Notes: generated by a model not told the origin, from the letters alone. A stretch of DNA of 64,000 nt from UBA7446 sp965657545 (GCA_965657545.1 CBFHOG010000007.1:26221-90220); one strand, 5' to 3'. Counted from the stretch's first letter, positions 18,107 to 27,167 are shown. Made by a program: numbers and translations.

Positions 18107-19750
18107 CTATTCGTAGCCTTTTGGCAGCTTTCTATGTTTTGAAATGTTTTCATATCCAGCAGCTATTGAAAATAATTTTTCTTCATTAAAACTAGGCGCA
18201 ATAAACGTCAAACTCACAGGCTCACCCAAGTCCGAATACCCCATCGGAACAGTTAAGCAGGGATAAAAAGCTATCGCAGCATAAGCAGCATGGTAATTAT
18301 TTATGGACAAAACAGCATCCAATTTGTGGGTTTTAATGGGAGTGTCAAAAAAGCTGGAAGCATTTTTATTTAACTGTTTTTTGATATCTAACAACTGTAT
18401 TACAGACACAGTATCGGCAAGTACCCCGTCTAATCTGGCTTGATTGTAAGGCATATATCGCAGGCTATCGCTAGAGTTAAAATCTATAATTTGCTGTACA
18501 TCCAAATTCGAAAAAGCAGCCGTTGAAGCAGTCGAAAAATAAGCAGGTAAATCCCGCTTCATATCCCCGTTTAAAATATTTATAAAACCCGAAAGAGAAA
18601 CATTTGATGGAGTCATTTCAACGACTTCAGCTCCTGCTTTTTTTAAGTCATCAATAGCATTATTATAAAGTGAATCTGTCTCTACCAGATTGGCAATAGC
18701 ACCTAAACGAATGCCTTTCAATGATATTTTCTTTGTGGACTCCAGAAATAAACCAATTCTCGGGGCTGTCAACGTTACAGAATCTTTTTGGTCAACTGCT
18801 GCTATGGCATCTAACAAAATGGCATTGTCTGTGACGTTTTTTGTCATGGGGCCAGAGGTATCCAAGGTGCTAGAGATAGGCACAATTCCGGTTCTGCTAA
18901 CCAATCCAATGGTAGGCTTTAGGCCAACAACAGCATTTTTTGAGGAAGGTGATAAAATGGAGCCCGATGTTTCAGAACCAAGAGCCGCAACAGCATAATT
19001 AGCTGCAATTGAAACGCCACTCCCTGAACTCGACCCCCCTGTTTCAAATATTTTTCTTCCATATGGGTTTAAAGTTTGACCACCTATTGCGCTATACCCC
19101 AACGGGCACCCATCACAAAAATAATACGCCCATTCACTCAAATTTACTTTTCCTAAAATGAGCGAACCCTTGGTTTTAAGTTGCTGAACTACAAAAGCAT
19201 CTTCGTCTGGAAAATGATTTTCTAAAATCGCTGCACCTGCCGTTGTAGGCATGTTCGCAGTACTTATGTTATCTTTTAATAAAATAGGCATTCCATAAAT
19301 TGGGTGCTTCTTGGAAGATTTATCAGCATCTTTTTGCTTGGCTTCTTCAATAACATTAGGATTTAGTGCCAATACCGCATGAAGCGTAGTTTCGGGGTTT
19401 GATTCAAGAAGCCGTATGCGGTATAAATAAAAAGTCACCAAGTCTTCATATGATAAATTTCCAGTAGCAATATGCTGTTGAATCGTTGGGATATTTTGCT
19501 CAATAATTAATGGTTTGAGCGCATTGTATTTTTCATCACCAAAGCGATTAAGTGCTTTTTCAAATGGAAACCACATTGCATTCTTATCATGAAATTTAGA
19601 TTGAATAAGTTTGTAACGCATCCTGGAATTTTCATGCGTTTCGCTCTCCATTAGCTCAACTGATTCATCATAGGATTCCCAGTACTGTTGAGGGGACTGT
19701 GAGCAAGAAGCAAAAACTACAAACAATACAAGTAACAAAAGCTTTTTCAT
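18107..19750 (-). CDS. Amidase-signature family lipoprotein
   Basis: 547 residues with a lipoprotein signal (KKLLLLVLFVVFASC, Cys ~16), so probably membrane-anchored outside the cytoplasm. The amidase signature is present: catalytic Lys in GMPILLKDNIS (~159) and the Ser-rich segment FETGGSSSGSGVSIAAN (~235-251) followed by LGSETSGSI (~257-265), which holds the cis-Ser and nucleophile Ser. It is therefore not the cytosolic GatA. The amide substrate is unknown. It overlaps the ftsY stop by 4 bp and is followed 3 bp later by rimO, so it lies in the ftsY-amidase-rimO transcript. Confidence 0.85.
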   Translation of the reverse strand: MKKLLLLVLFVVFASCSQSPQQYWESYDESVELMESETHENSRMRYKLIQSKFHDKNAMWFPFEKALNRFGDEKYNALKPLIIEQNIPTIQQHIATGNLSYEDLVTFYLYRIRLLESNPETTLHAVLALNPNVIEEAKQKDADKSSKKHPIYGMPILLKDNISTANMPTTAGAAILENHFPDEDAFVVQQLKTKGSLILGKVNLSEWAYYFCDGCPLGYSAIGGQTLNPYGRKIFETGGSSSGSGVSIAANYAVAALGSETSGSILSPSSKNAVVGLKPTIGLVSRTGIVPISSTLDTSGPMTKNVTDNAILLDAIAAVDQKDSVTLTAPRIGLFLESTKKISLKGIRLGAIANLVETDSLYNNAIDDLKKAGAEVVEMTPSNVSLSGFINILNGDMKRDLPAYFSTASTAAFSNLDVQQIIDFNSSDSLRYMPYNQARLDGVLADTVSVIQLLDIKKQLNKNASSFFDTPIKTHKLDAVLSINNYHAAYAAIAFYPCLTVPMGYSDLGEPVSLTFIAPSFNEEKLFSIAAGYENISKHRKLPKGYE

Positions 19751-20682
19751 TCTCCGTTATTATTAAATAACGAATCTATGAATTCTTTTGCATCAAAAGG
19801 CAGCAAATCTTCCATACCCTCGCCCACACCAATATATCGGATGGGTACTTCGAGTTCATCAGAAATCCCAATAACAACACCGCCTTTTGCCGTACCGTCG
19901 AGTTTGGTAAGCACAAGCCCTGAAACGGCAGTTGCTTCAGCAAATAATTTGGCTTGCATAAAGGCGTTTTGGCCTGTACCACCGTCTAAGACGAGTAGTA
20001 CTTCATGAGGTGCTTCTGGAATTACTTTTTTTACAACCCGCTGGATTTTTGCCAACTCCTGCATGAGATTGGTATTGTTGTGTAAGCGCCCTGCCGTATC
20101 AATTAACAACACATCTACTTGTTCTTTTTTAGCGCGCTCCACGGCCGTGTAAGCAACTGATGCAGGATCACTTCCTTCATTAAGTTCAACAAGGGGGACA
20201 TCAACACGCTCCGACCATAAGCGTAACTGTGCCACAGCACCTGCTCTAAAAGTATCTGCTGCAGCCAACATGACGCTTTTCCCTTCGCTTTTGTAACGAT
20301 GTGCTAACTTTCCAATAGAAGTCGTTTTACCTGCTCCATTAACTCCTACAACCAATACTACTTGGAGGCTGTCTGTACCAGCGTTTTGTAAGGATTCAGA
20401 TGACGACAGCAATGCAACCATCTCCTTATAAAGCAATTTGTCTAACTCTGACACATGGAGATACTTTTCTTTAGACACCTGTCTTTGAAGCTGTTCCATG
20501 ATTTTTTGGGTTGTTGATACACCCACATCAGACATCAACAATACTTCTTCTAATTCTTCTAATAAATCAGCATCTACAGAACTGCGTCCCAGTACTGCTT
20601 TTTTTAGGCGTTGCGTCCATGCGCGTTTGGTAGCAGAAATCCCTGATTGTAATTGTTTAGAAGACTTATCGAAAAAACCCAT
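19747..20682 (-). CDS. ftsY: Signal recognition particle receptor FtsY
   Basis: 311 residues, the short form without a long acidic A domain. The N domain (~20-100) precedes the GTPase: G1 GVNGAGKTTSIGKLAHRY (~113-130), DTFRAGAVAQL, DTAGRLHNN, TKLDGTAKGG and the closing YIGVGEGMEDLLPFD. It receives ribosome-SRP complexes at the membrane. It is downstream of rpmB-rpmG-DUF4295, an arrangement common in Bacteroidota, but a terminator-like hairpin (20707-20733) separates them here. Confidence 0.97.
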   Translation of the reverse strand: MGFFDKSSKQLQSGISATKRAWTQRLKKAVLGRSSVDADLLEELEEVLLMSDVGVSTTQKIMEQLQRQVSKEKYLHVSELDKLLYKEMVALLSSSESLQNAGTDSLQVVLVVGVNGAGKTTSIGKLAHRYKSEGKSVMLAAADTFRAGAVAQLRLWSERVDVPLVELNEGSDPASVAYTAVERAKKEQVDVLLIDTAGRLHNNTNLMQELAKIQRVVKKVIPEAPHEVLLVLDGGTGQNAFMQAKLFAEATAVSGLVLTKLDGTAKGGVVIGISDELEVPIRYIGVGEGMEDLLPFDAKEFIDSLFNNNGE

Positions 20683-20706
20683 GTGCTAAAGGTACGTTTT
20701 GGCTAC

Positions 20707-20733
20707 AAAAAAAGCCACAAAAAGTGGCTTTTA
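20707..20733 (-). terminator. Intrinsic terminator between DUF4295 and ftsY
   Basis: On the minus strand AAAAGCCAC pairs with GTGGCTTTT around a 5-nt loop, and seven T residues follow. It should stop or attenuate transcription of the ribosomal-protein mini-operon before ftsY. Confidence 0.75.
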
Positions 20734-20754
20734 TATCGTTTAATATGGATTGGT

Positions 20755-20907
20755 TTATTTTTTAGATAACCAGTCGTTTACCAATTCTGGTGCCAAGATG
20801 GTTTCTACAAAAGTGTATGCACCAGATTTTTCGCTACGAACCATTTTGATGGCTTTCGTAAGACGCTTTGATTTTGTCTGTAAGGTTGCTACGGTTTTCT
20901 TTGCCAT
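20755..20907 (-). CDS. DUF4295 family small basic protein
   Basis: 50 residues, beginning MAKKTVATLQTKSKRLTKAI and ending NDWLSKK. The family is confined to Bacteroidota and is almost always placed right after rpmB-rpmG, as here (2 bp after rpmG). It is lysine-rich and short. A ribosome-associated role is suggested only by this linkage. ATG at 20907 is the only sensible start. Confidence 0.9.
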   Translation of the reverse strand: MAKKTVATLQTKSKRLTKAIKMVRSEKSGAYTFVETILAPELVNDWLSKK

Positions 20908-20909
20908 AA

Positions 20910-21092
20910 TTACTTAATTTCTTTGTGAACAGTCATGCGCTTTAAAATCGGATTGAATTTTTTTATTTCAATACGATCTGGCGTGTTTTTTTTATTCTTG
21001 GTAGTGATATAACGAGATGTTCCTGCTAAACCAGAGTCTTTGTGCTCTGTACACTCTAAAATCACTTGAACGCGGTTTCCTTTTTTAGCCAT
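20910..21092 (-). CDS. rpmG: 50S ribosomal protein bL33
   Basis: 60 residues, beginning MAKKGNRVQVILECTEHK, then RYITTKNKKNTPDRIEIKKF and ending VHKEIK. It lacks the paired CxxC motifs, so it is the zinc-free form. It is 8 bp behind rpmB and 2 bp ahead of DUF4295. Confidence 0.97.
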   Translation of the reverse strand: MAKKGNRVQVILECTEHKDSGLAGTSRYITTKNKKNTPDRIEIKKFNPILKRMTVHKEIK

Positions 21093-21100
21093 GACGAATA

Positions 21101-21337
21101 TTATTTAATTAGACCTTGTGCGCGTGCTTCTTTTATCACCGCTGAAAGTCCTTTTTTGTTTATGGTTTTTAACGCCGAAGTAGATAATTTAAGGGTAATC
21201 CACTTGTCTTCCTCTACAAGATAAAAACGTTTCTTGATGAGATTTGCGCCAAATTTGCGCTTGGTTTTATTCATGGCATGCGATACGTTGTTCCCAACCA
21301 TCGCTTTTTTGCCCGTTAATTCACATACTTTCGACAT
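21101..21337 (-). CDS. rpmB: 50S ribosomal protein bL28
   Basis: 78 residues with the bL28 start MSKVCELTGKKAMVGNNVSH and RKFGANLIKKRFYL, ending in a basic helix. It is the first gene of the rpmB-rpmG-DUF4295 unit. A -7 box lies about 21 nt upstream. Confidence 0.97.
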   Translation of the reverse strand: MSKVCELTGKKAMVGNNVSHAMNKTKRKFGANLIKKRFYLVEEDKWITLKLSTSALKTINKKGLSAVIKEARAQGLIK

Positions 21338-21358
21338 GACCTATTTTTTAACAGGGTG

Positions 21359-21366
21359 CAAACTTA
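21359..21366 (-). promoter_or_regulatory. -7 box upstream of rpmB
   Basis: TAAGTTTG on the minus strand matches TAnnTTTG and predicts a leader of about 16 nt. No clear TTG is seen at N19-21; the upstream DNA is a run of A/T. Confidence 0.5.
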
Positions 21367-21404
21367 GTGAAATATGGTGTTTTAAAAAAATTTTTTAGTC
21401 GAAG

Positions 21405-22649
21405 TTAACGAAGCATAATTCCATGTAACAATTCCAACGCTTTGTTGACTGTTTTTTGAAGGTTTCTTTCACGGTGTTTACCAAAGCAAAAAGTTTCTGC
21501 AACTTCTTGTTCTGGAGTGATTATAGCAATACAAACCGTACCAATTTCCGCATCGGCATCTCCTTTTGTTGGTCCAAAATTTCCAGTAGTTGCCACAGCG
21601 ACGTCTGCCCCTGTTTGAGACAAAACACCTCTCGCCATTGATAATGCAACTTGCTCACTTACAACAGAATACTGAGATATAATATCTTTTGGAACATCCA
21701 AAATGGCATGTTTCAACTCAGTGGCATAACTGACCACCGAGCCTTTAAAATAAGCGGAAGCACCTGCGTTCTTGGTAAACAACGAAGCCAAAGCGCCCCC
21801 GGTACAACTTTCTGCGGTTACAAGCGTATAACCTTTTGTAATTAGTGCGTTTCCAATTTGCATTTCAATGGGTTCTTCAGACTCAAACCCTTTTATATTT
21901 TCACCAATAAGCGGATAAAGTGCATCAAAAAGAACATTGATTTCATTGCGTAAGGTGACTTGATCCGTTCCTTTTGCAGACAGACGCAAACGAACACGCC
22001 CTAAGTTGGGTAAATATGCCAATTTGATATGCGACGGTAGTGCATGTTCCCAGTCTGATATTTTCTCTGCAATGATACTCTCTCCCAAGCCGTAGGTTAT
22101 CATGGTTTTATTAACCAATGCAGGAAGCGAGAAGGTATCTTTTATGCCTGGTATAAGGTATTCATTGACAAGGTATTTCATCTCAAAGGGCACACCAGGA
22201 AGCGAAACAAAAACAGTGTTTTCTTTTTGCATCCACATGCCCATGGCAGTTCCATGATGGTTAAAAAGCTGCTTGCAGGTAGATGGCAACATGGCTTGAG
22301 AGCGGTTTAGCGCATTTACAGGTGCTTTGACATACTTGGAAAAAAGCATTTCAATGTGAGCCATTACTTCAGGATAAAACACCAAAGAGTCGTCAAAATA
22401 TTCACACAAGGTGTGTTTGGTGATATCGTCTTTGGTTGGCCCAAGACCACCTGTCATGACCACCAAATCCACACTGTTTTGGGCTTCGCTAAACGCTTCT
22501 AATATTGCCGCCTTTTCGTCTGAAATGGAGCGTATTTGACGTACCTCTACCCCAATTTTATTAAGCGCTTTTCCAAGAAAAGCAGCATTCGTGTCCACAA
22601 TTTGCCCAATAAGAATCTCATCGCCGATGGTTATGATATCTGCTCGCAT
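21405..22649 (-). CDS. cinA: CinA family protein (nicotinamide-nucleotide amidase type)
   Basis: 414 residues with both CinA halves. The N-terminal MoCF/COG1058 domain has IITIGDEILIGQIVDTN and VVMTGGLGPTKDDITKH. The C-terminal amidohydrolase domain has LVTAESCTGGALASLFT, GSVVSYATELKH and VAVATTGNFGPTKGDADAEIG. The C-terminal domain deamidates NMN in NAD recycling and the N-terminal domain has ADP-ribose pyrophosphatase-type activity in characterised members. It starts directly after the FAH-family gene (no gap) and is last in the E2-exonuclease-FAH-cinA run. Confidence 0.93.
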   Translation of the reverse strand: MRADIITIGDEILIGQIVDTNAAFLGKALNKIGVEVRQIRSISDEKAAILEAFSEAQNSVDLVVMTGGLGPTKDDITKHTLCEYFDDSLVFYPEVMAHIEMLFSKYVKAPVNALNRSQAMLPSTCKQLFNHHGTAMGMWMQKENTVFVSLPGVPFEMKYLVNEYLIPGIKDTFSLPALVNKTMITYGLGESIIAEKISDWEHALPSHIKLAYLPNLGRVRLRLSAKGTDQVTLRNEINVLFDALYPLIGENIKGFESEEPIEMQIGNALITKGYTLVTAESCTGGALASLFTKNAGASAYFKGSVVSYATELKHAILDVPKDIISQYSVVSEQVALSMARGVLSQTGADVAVATTGNFGPTKGDADAEIGTVCIAIITPEQEVAETFCFGKHRERNLQKTVNKALELLHGIMLR

Positions 22650-23261
22650 CTATTTTACAGTTACTGAAAATGCTTTGTGCTCTTGTATGAACCCCTCTAA
22701 TTTATCGTTTTTTGCCACAGCACTTACACCGGCAGGTGTTCCTGTAAACAAAATATCTCCAATTTTTAACGTGAAAAATTGAGACACATGCGCTATGATC
22801 TCATCAATATTCCAAAGCATGAGACTGGTGTTGGCTTCTTGTACCACTTCACCATTTTTACGGAGTAAAAACGGGATATTTGACAAATCACCAAGGGAGG
22901 ATTTATCAAACCACTTTCCCACTACGGCTGAGCCATCAAATGCCTTTGCCTTTTCCCACGGCAGTCCGTTCGATTTAAGTTTTTGTTGGAGATCACGTGC
23001 GGTAAAATCAATACCTAATCCTATTTCTTTGTAATATTTATGTGCAAACTTGGATTGAATATGTTTTCCAATGCGTTTGATTTTAACCAATACCTCAACC
23101 TCGTGATGAACATCATTTGAAAATTCAGGAATGAAGAACGGAAGATTGGACTGCGCTATGGCAGTATCAGGCTTAATAAAAACCACAGGTTCATCTGGAC
23201 GAACATTTTGCAACTCGTCAATGTGCGCTGCATAATTTCTACCAATGCAAATAATTTTCAT
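22650..23261 (-). CDS. Fumarylacetoacetate hydrolase family protein
   Basis: 203 residues, the compact FAH domain. It begins MKIICIGRNYAAHIDEL, then PVVFIKPDTAI, HHEVEVLVKI with the metal-binding Glu, LGIDFTARDLQ, KAFDGSAVVG and GDILFTGTPAGV. Small members act as acylpyruvases, oxaloacetate decarboxylases/tautomerases or hydratases. The reaction here cannot be fixed. Its start overlaps the exonuclease stop by 4 bp. Confidence 0.9.
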   Translation of the reverse strand: MKIICIGRNYAAHIDELQNVRPDEPVVFIKPDTAIAQSNLPFFIPEFSNDVHHEVEVLVKIKRIGKHIQSKFAHKYYKEIGLGIDFTARDLQQKLKSNGLPWEKAKAFDGSAVVGKWFDKSSLGDLSNIPFLLRKNGEVVQEANTSLMLWNIDEIIAHVSQFFTLKIGDILFTGTPAGVSAVAKNDKLEGFIQEHKAFSVTVK

Positions 23262-24031
23262 GAATTGGTATTCAAGGTTTCCAATCTGATAGCAGTGAGG
23301 ACTTTTTTAGTATAAAGCGGAAAATCAGCGTCTAGCAACCAGCTAAAATAACCTGGCTCGCGTTGCAATACATCAACTACTTTTTTTCCTTTATGCTTTC
23401 CAAAACTAAAGCAGGGGTCACCGTTATCATCTGCCAGAATAAAACCTGCAAAGTCTATGCTTTTACGTCGAGTAGAAAAGGCACTAAGCTTTACAATATC
23501 ATTATCTAATTCGTCATATTTTTCAATTTGCGCCTTAAGTACTTCATAAGTCGCTGTGGTGTCTGCCTCAGCACTGTGTGCATTTTCTAGGTTTTTGCCA
23601 CAATAAAATGAGTATGCAGCACTTAGATTTCGCTTTTCCATTTTGTGAAAAATGGTTTGCACATCTACGGTGAGTTGTTTTTTAAAATCCACATCAATTC
23701 CAGCGCGAAGCATTTCTTCTGCCAATAGCGGAATATCAAATCGATCTGAATTAAAGCCTGCCAAATCGGAGCCCTTAATCATATCGTTAACTTGCTTGCT
23801 CAGTTGCTTAAAAGTGGGCTCATTGGCAACTTTTTCATCTGTGATACCGTGCACGGCAGTAGTTTGTGGTGGAATGGGCATTTCAGGGTTTACCAACCAC
23901 GTTTTTGCTTCTTTATTTCCATTTGGAAAGACTTTCAAAATAGAAATTTCTACAATGCGATCTTTTGCCACATTTACTCCTGTGGTTTCCAAATCGAAAA
24001 AACATAGTGGGCGTGTTAACGAAAGTTCCAT
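23258..24031 (-). CDS. 3'-5' exonuclease (DnaQ/DEDD family)
   Basis: 257 residues. Exo I motif is FFDLETTGVNVAKDRIVEI (~12-30), then AVHGITDEKV, Exo II region LAGFNSDRFDIPLL, and Exo III NAHSAEADTTATYEVL. This is the DEDDh nuclease of DNA polymerase III epsilon type. The C-terminal part (PCFSFGKHKGKKV, YFSWLLDADFP) is an add-on seen in DNA polymerase III epsilon-like proteins of Bacteroidota. It may proofread or act in repair or RNA turnover; the replicative epsilon role is not shown. It starts 1 bp after the E2 stop. Confidence 0.88.
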   Translation of the reverse strand: MELSLTRPLCFFDLETTGVNVAKDRIVEISILKVFPNGNKEAKTWLVNPEMPIPPQTTAVHGITDEKVANEPTFKQLSKQVNDMIKGSDLAGFNSDRFDIPLLAEEMLRAGIDVDFKKQLTVDVQTIFHKMEKRNLSAAYSFYCGKNLENAHSAEADTTATYEVLKAQIEKYDELDNDIVKLSAFSTRRKSIDFAGFILADDNGDPCFSFGKHKGKKVVDVLQREPGYFSWLLDADFPLYTKKVLTAIRLETLNTNS

Positions 24032-24032
24032 A

Positions 24033-25355
24033 TTATAGTGTTTGCGTATTGTCCCAATTTTCGATGCGTTCTTTTAGGCGAAGTAAAAACATACCACCCA
24101 TAGCTCCGTTAATAATACGGTGATCATAACTATGAGACACCACCATTTGGTGACGCACCGCAATTACATCGCCGTGTTCAGTTTCCAAAACAGCGGGTAC
24201 TTTTCGTATAGCGCCTAGCGCAAGAATGGCAACCTGTGGTTGATTGATGATAGGGGTTCCGGTCAAACTACCAAACATTCCCACGTTTGTAATCGTATAT
24301 GTTCCACCCTGAACGTCGTCGGGGTTTAAGGCATTATTTCTGGCATTAGAAGCCAATTCATGTACCTTTTTAGCCAACCCCACAAGATTCAGCGAATCAG
24401 CCTGTTTAATAACAGGAACGATGAGATTTCCATCGGGTAAGGCGGTAGCCATCCCCAAATTAATATCATTTTTCTTGACAATATCTGTGCCGTCTAGGGA
24501 ACTATTTAGTAGTGGAAACTCGGGCAAAATTTGTGCTACCAACTGAAAAAATATTGGGGTGAATGTAAGTTTTACGCCGTGTTGATTTGCAAAGTCTTGC
24601 TTAACCTTTTCCCTCCATTTCCACAATTTGGTTACATCGATTTCTATAAAAGACTGCACATGTGCTGATGTTTGAAGGCTTCGCGTCATGTGCTCCGAAA
24701 TCATTTGTTCCATGCGCGTCATAGGAACTATTGCATCTTCAACCCCTCTTGAAATTGGAGGGGTAACAATAGGTGTTTTGACAGCAGTAGCAGTGGACGC
24801 TTGTGTTTGCGGTGCTTTTCTGTTTTGAACATATGCGAAAATATCACGCTTGGTTACACGACCATCTTTTCCCGTACCTGAAATAGTTGCCAACTCAGCT
24901 TCTGAAATATTTTCTTGTTTGGCAATATTTTTTACAAGAGGTGAATAAAAACGAGCATCATCCGTTGAAGATTGCGTCACAGGAGTGACCAGGTCTTGCG
25001 CTTGATGCATATAACTTTCGGCGGTTTCGGCTGTGATATTTTCAGCAGCATTTTGTTCGGATGGAGTGTCTATTGGAGTTGTTTTTTCACTGGTCGTTTG
25101 TTGTGGAATAACTTCATCCGTTTCGATGAGAGCCAAGGGTGCATCTACAGCAACAATTGCATTTACGGGATGTAAGATTTCTTTAATTACTCCGCTATAC
25201 TCACTCGCTACTTCAGAGTCAACCTTATCGGTAGCAACTTCAACAACCGCTTCGTCAGCAACAACGGTGTCACCTTCTTTTTTCAACCATTGCGTAACGG
25301 TCGCTTCTGAAACACTCTCGCCCATTGCGGGCAATACAAGCTGATAAATGGGCAT
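24033..25355 (-). CDS. 2-oxo acid dehydrogenase complex E2 (dihydrolipoyl acyltransferase)
   Basis: 440 residues in the usual E2 order. A single lipoyl domain has VEVATDKVDSEVASEY (lipoyl Lys ~44), then a Thr/Gln/Ala-rich linker. The E1/E3-binding domain is YSPLVKNIAKQENI...GTGKDGRVTKRDI (~141-177). The catalytic domain ends with SHSYDHRIINGAMGG. E2 transfers the acyl group from lipoamide to CoA. The motif has Asn where the canonical HxxxDG has Asp; the codon is AAC. Which complex it serves (branched-chain, pyruvate or 2-oxoglutarate) is not shown; no E1 or E3 is adjacent. Confidence 0.9.
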   Translation of the reverse strand: MPIYQLVLPAMGESVSEATVTQWLKKEGDTVVADEAVVEVATDKVDSEVASEYSGVIKEILHPVNAIVAVDAPLALIETDEVIPQQTTSEKTTPIDTPSEQNAAENITAETAESYMHQAQDLVTPVTQSSTDDARFYSPLVKNIAKQENISEAELATISGTGKDGRVTKRDIFAYVQNRKAPQTQASTATAVKTPIVTPPISRGVEDAIVPMTRMEQMISEHMTRSLQTSAHVQSFIEIDVTKLWKWREKVKQDFANQHGVKLTFTPIFFQLVAQILPEFPLLNSSLDGTDIVKKNDINLGMATALPDGNLIVPVIKQADSLNLVGLAKKVHELASNARNNALNPDDVQGGTYTITNVGMFGSLTGTPIINQPQVAILALGAIRKVPAVLETEHGDVIAVRHQMVVSHSYDHRIINGAMGGMFLLRLKERIENWDNTQTL

Positions 25356-25368
25356 TTCAATTTTTTTT

Positions 25369-25376
25369 CAAAAGTA
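25369..25376 (-). promoter_or_regulatory. -7 box upstream of the E2 gene
   Basis: TACTTTTG on the minus strand matches TAnnTTTG, 13 nt before the E2 ATG. No TTG at N19-21. Confidence 0.45.
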
Positions 25377-25396
25377 CGAATAAATCATGGGTTGCA

Positions 25397-26536
25397 CTAA
25401 GACATAACAAGCACTTCACCTTTGGTGTTGCTGGAGTTACTTCCTACGGCGTGGCCTTTGTCTGAACTCAAAAATTTATAAGAGAATGAATTTTTATGCA
25501 AATCCATAAATGCAATGATTTCTTTAAAGGAAATACTTTGAGGATCAAAAATGATTTCGGTTCTCGTGTTTTTATATTTCATTAATTCATCTAAACCGGT
25601 AGTATGTATAAATGGAATGTTTTTATTTACACCTATTTCTAAATTTAGCTCATTAGATATCAGCCAATAGCGATTGGGTTGTGTATTGTTGCTCACTGGG
25701 TTAGACCCTTTAAAACGCTTTAAAAAACTAAACAAATTCGTGGCAATTTTAATCCAAATTTTGACCAGATTAGACACATGAAAATGCTTGTTGTAAAAAT
25801 AATTCATGGCTTCCCTAAACATCATTTGATAGGCAAAATCTTTTGGGGTGCTTTCCCCTTTAAAATGTATAATATTTATATCTGAATTGTAAAAATTTGG
25901 CTTATCAAGTTGTAAGGAGCGATAACTTAAATCAATATCATCAGAGTACATAAAGCAATCTTCGTCGAATCCATTAAGTAGCCGGTAATGCGCTGTTTTC
26001 ATAAACATATAAGCCCCAACTAAAACATCGGTCTCCCCTGCTTGATTAATAGGCAGTTTCATGTTGTAGTATTTTCCAAAAAGTTTAGGAGATACCTTAT
26101 ACAACCCCAACACTTTGGTAAATGCCACCCAAGGGGTTGGCACGCCTCGTTTAGACTCTTTTAAAAAGCGACCTGATCCATCGATGAGTTTTGGCCCCAT
26201 AATGGCGAGTTGCTTATTCTGCTCCATAAAATCCAAAGCCTTGGTAAATGTATCCTCCGCTACAACCGTATCTGGATTCAAAATACACAGATACTCCCCT
26301 TTTGCTTGTTCTACACCAATATTATTGCCTTTTGGGAAGCCAACATTTTGGTTGTTTTGAATAAGTTTTACTTGTGGAAACTGGGATTTTATCCAAGGAA
26401 CACTACCATCTACAGATGCATTGTCAACTACAATGATTTCTGCATCTAGTTTTTTGGTTGCGGCCAGAACACTTTGTATGCACAAATCAATAAAATACTT
26501 AACATTATAGTTTAAGATAACTACAGATAACTTCAT
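25397..26536 (-). CDS. Glycosyltransferase family 2 protein
   Basis: 379 residues with a GT-A fold start: SVVILNYNVKYFIDLCIQSV, EIIVVDNASVDGSV, GFPKGNNIGVEQAKGEYL and the DxD-like region CILNPDTVV. EDCFMYSDDIDLSYR follows, as in rhamnosyltransferase-like inverting enzymes. It uses a nucleotide sugar to extend a surface polysaccharide, lipid or protein glycan; donor and acceptor are unknown. It starts 2 bp after the recR stop, so the two share a transcript. This recR-GT2 pair looks like ordinary gene packing. Confidence 0.88.
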   Translation of the reverse strand: MKLSVVILNYNVKYFIDLCIQSVLAATKKLDAEIIVVDNASVDGSVPWIKSQFPQVKLIQNNQNVGFPKGNNIGVEQAKGEYLCILNPDTVVAEDTFTKALDFMEQNKQLAIMGPKLIDGSGRFLKESKRGVPTPWVAFTKVLGLYKVSPKLFGKYYNMKLPINQAGETDVLVGAYMFMKTAHYRLLNGFDEDCFMYSDDIDLSYRSLQLDKPNFYNSDINIIHFKGESTPKDFAYQMMFREAMNYFYNKHFHVSNLVKIWIKIATNLFSFLKRFKGSNPVSNNTQPNRYWLISNELNLEIGVNKNIPFIHTTGLDELMKYKNTRTEIIFDPQSISFKEIIAFMDLHKNSFSYKFLSSDKGHAVGSNSSNTKGEVLVMS

Positions 26537-26538
26537 GC

Positions 26539-27156
26539 TTAATTTTTCATAGATGCTTCAAAAGGAATCCGCTGACTGATACTGCGCCCAAGGGTAAGTT
26601 CATCGGCGTATTCCAATTCATCGCCTACCCCAATGCCACGAGAAATAGCAGAGAAAACCAATGGGAATTTGCTCAATTTTTTAAAAATATAGTAATTCGT
26701 TGTATCGCCTTCCATAGTGCTTCCAAGAGCAAATATTATCTCTTTAATCTCTTCATTTTCAACGCGCTCTACAAGCGCATCAATTGTAAGTTGCTGCGGT
26801 CCAATTCCCTCCATGGGTGCAATTTTGCCACCCAAAACATGATATCTCCCTTTAAATTGTCCTGTTGCTTCTATGGCCATAACATCGCGTACATCTTCTA
26901 CTACGCACAACACCTCTTGGTTTCGAAGCGGATTTGAACAAATACTGCACACTTCCGCATCAGAAATATTGTGACATTTAATACAGTAACGTATTTGTTG
27001 ACGCAATGTTGCAATAGCACTTGACAGTCTTTCGCTAAAATCTTTGGGCTGGCGTAAAAGATGTAATACAAGTCGAAGTGCAGAACGACGACCAATGCCT
27101 GGAAGTTGTGCAATTTCATCTACTGCTTTTTGCACTAAAGACGACGGAAAATCCAT
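26539..27156 (-). CDS. recR: Recombination mediator protein RecR
   Basis: 205 residues from ATG at 27156; a TTG two codons upstream gives no better start. HhH segment ALRLVLHLLRQP (preceded by LPGIGRRSA), Cys4 zinc motif CIKCHNISDAEVCSIC, and a Toprim domain with VCVVEDVRDVMAIE and the Walker-B-like GVGDELEYADELTLG. With RecF/RecO it loads RecA at gaps. A -7 box ends 3 nt before the ATG. Confidence 0.97.
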   Translation of the reverse strand: MDFPSSLVQKAVDEIAQLPGIGRRSALRLVLHLLRQPKDFSERLSSAIATLRQQIRYCIKCHNISDAEVCSICSNPLRNQEVLCVVEDVRDVMAIEATGQFKGRYHVLGGKIAPMEGIGPQQLTIDALVERVENEEIKEIIFALGSTMEGDTTNYYIFKKLSKFPLVFSAISRGIGVGDELEYADELTLGRSISQRIPFEASMKN

Positions 27157-27159
27157 GCT

Positions 27160-27167
27160 CAAAAATA
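27160..27167 (-). promoter_or_regulatory. -7 box of recR, 3 nt from the start codon
   Basis: TATTTTTG on the minus strand is followed by AGC and the ATG. The nearest TTG is at N23. A leaderless recR message is predicted. Confidence 0.45.
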
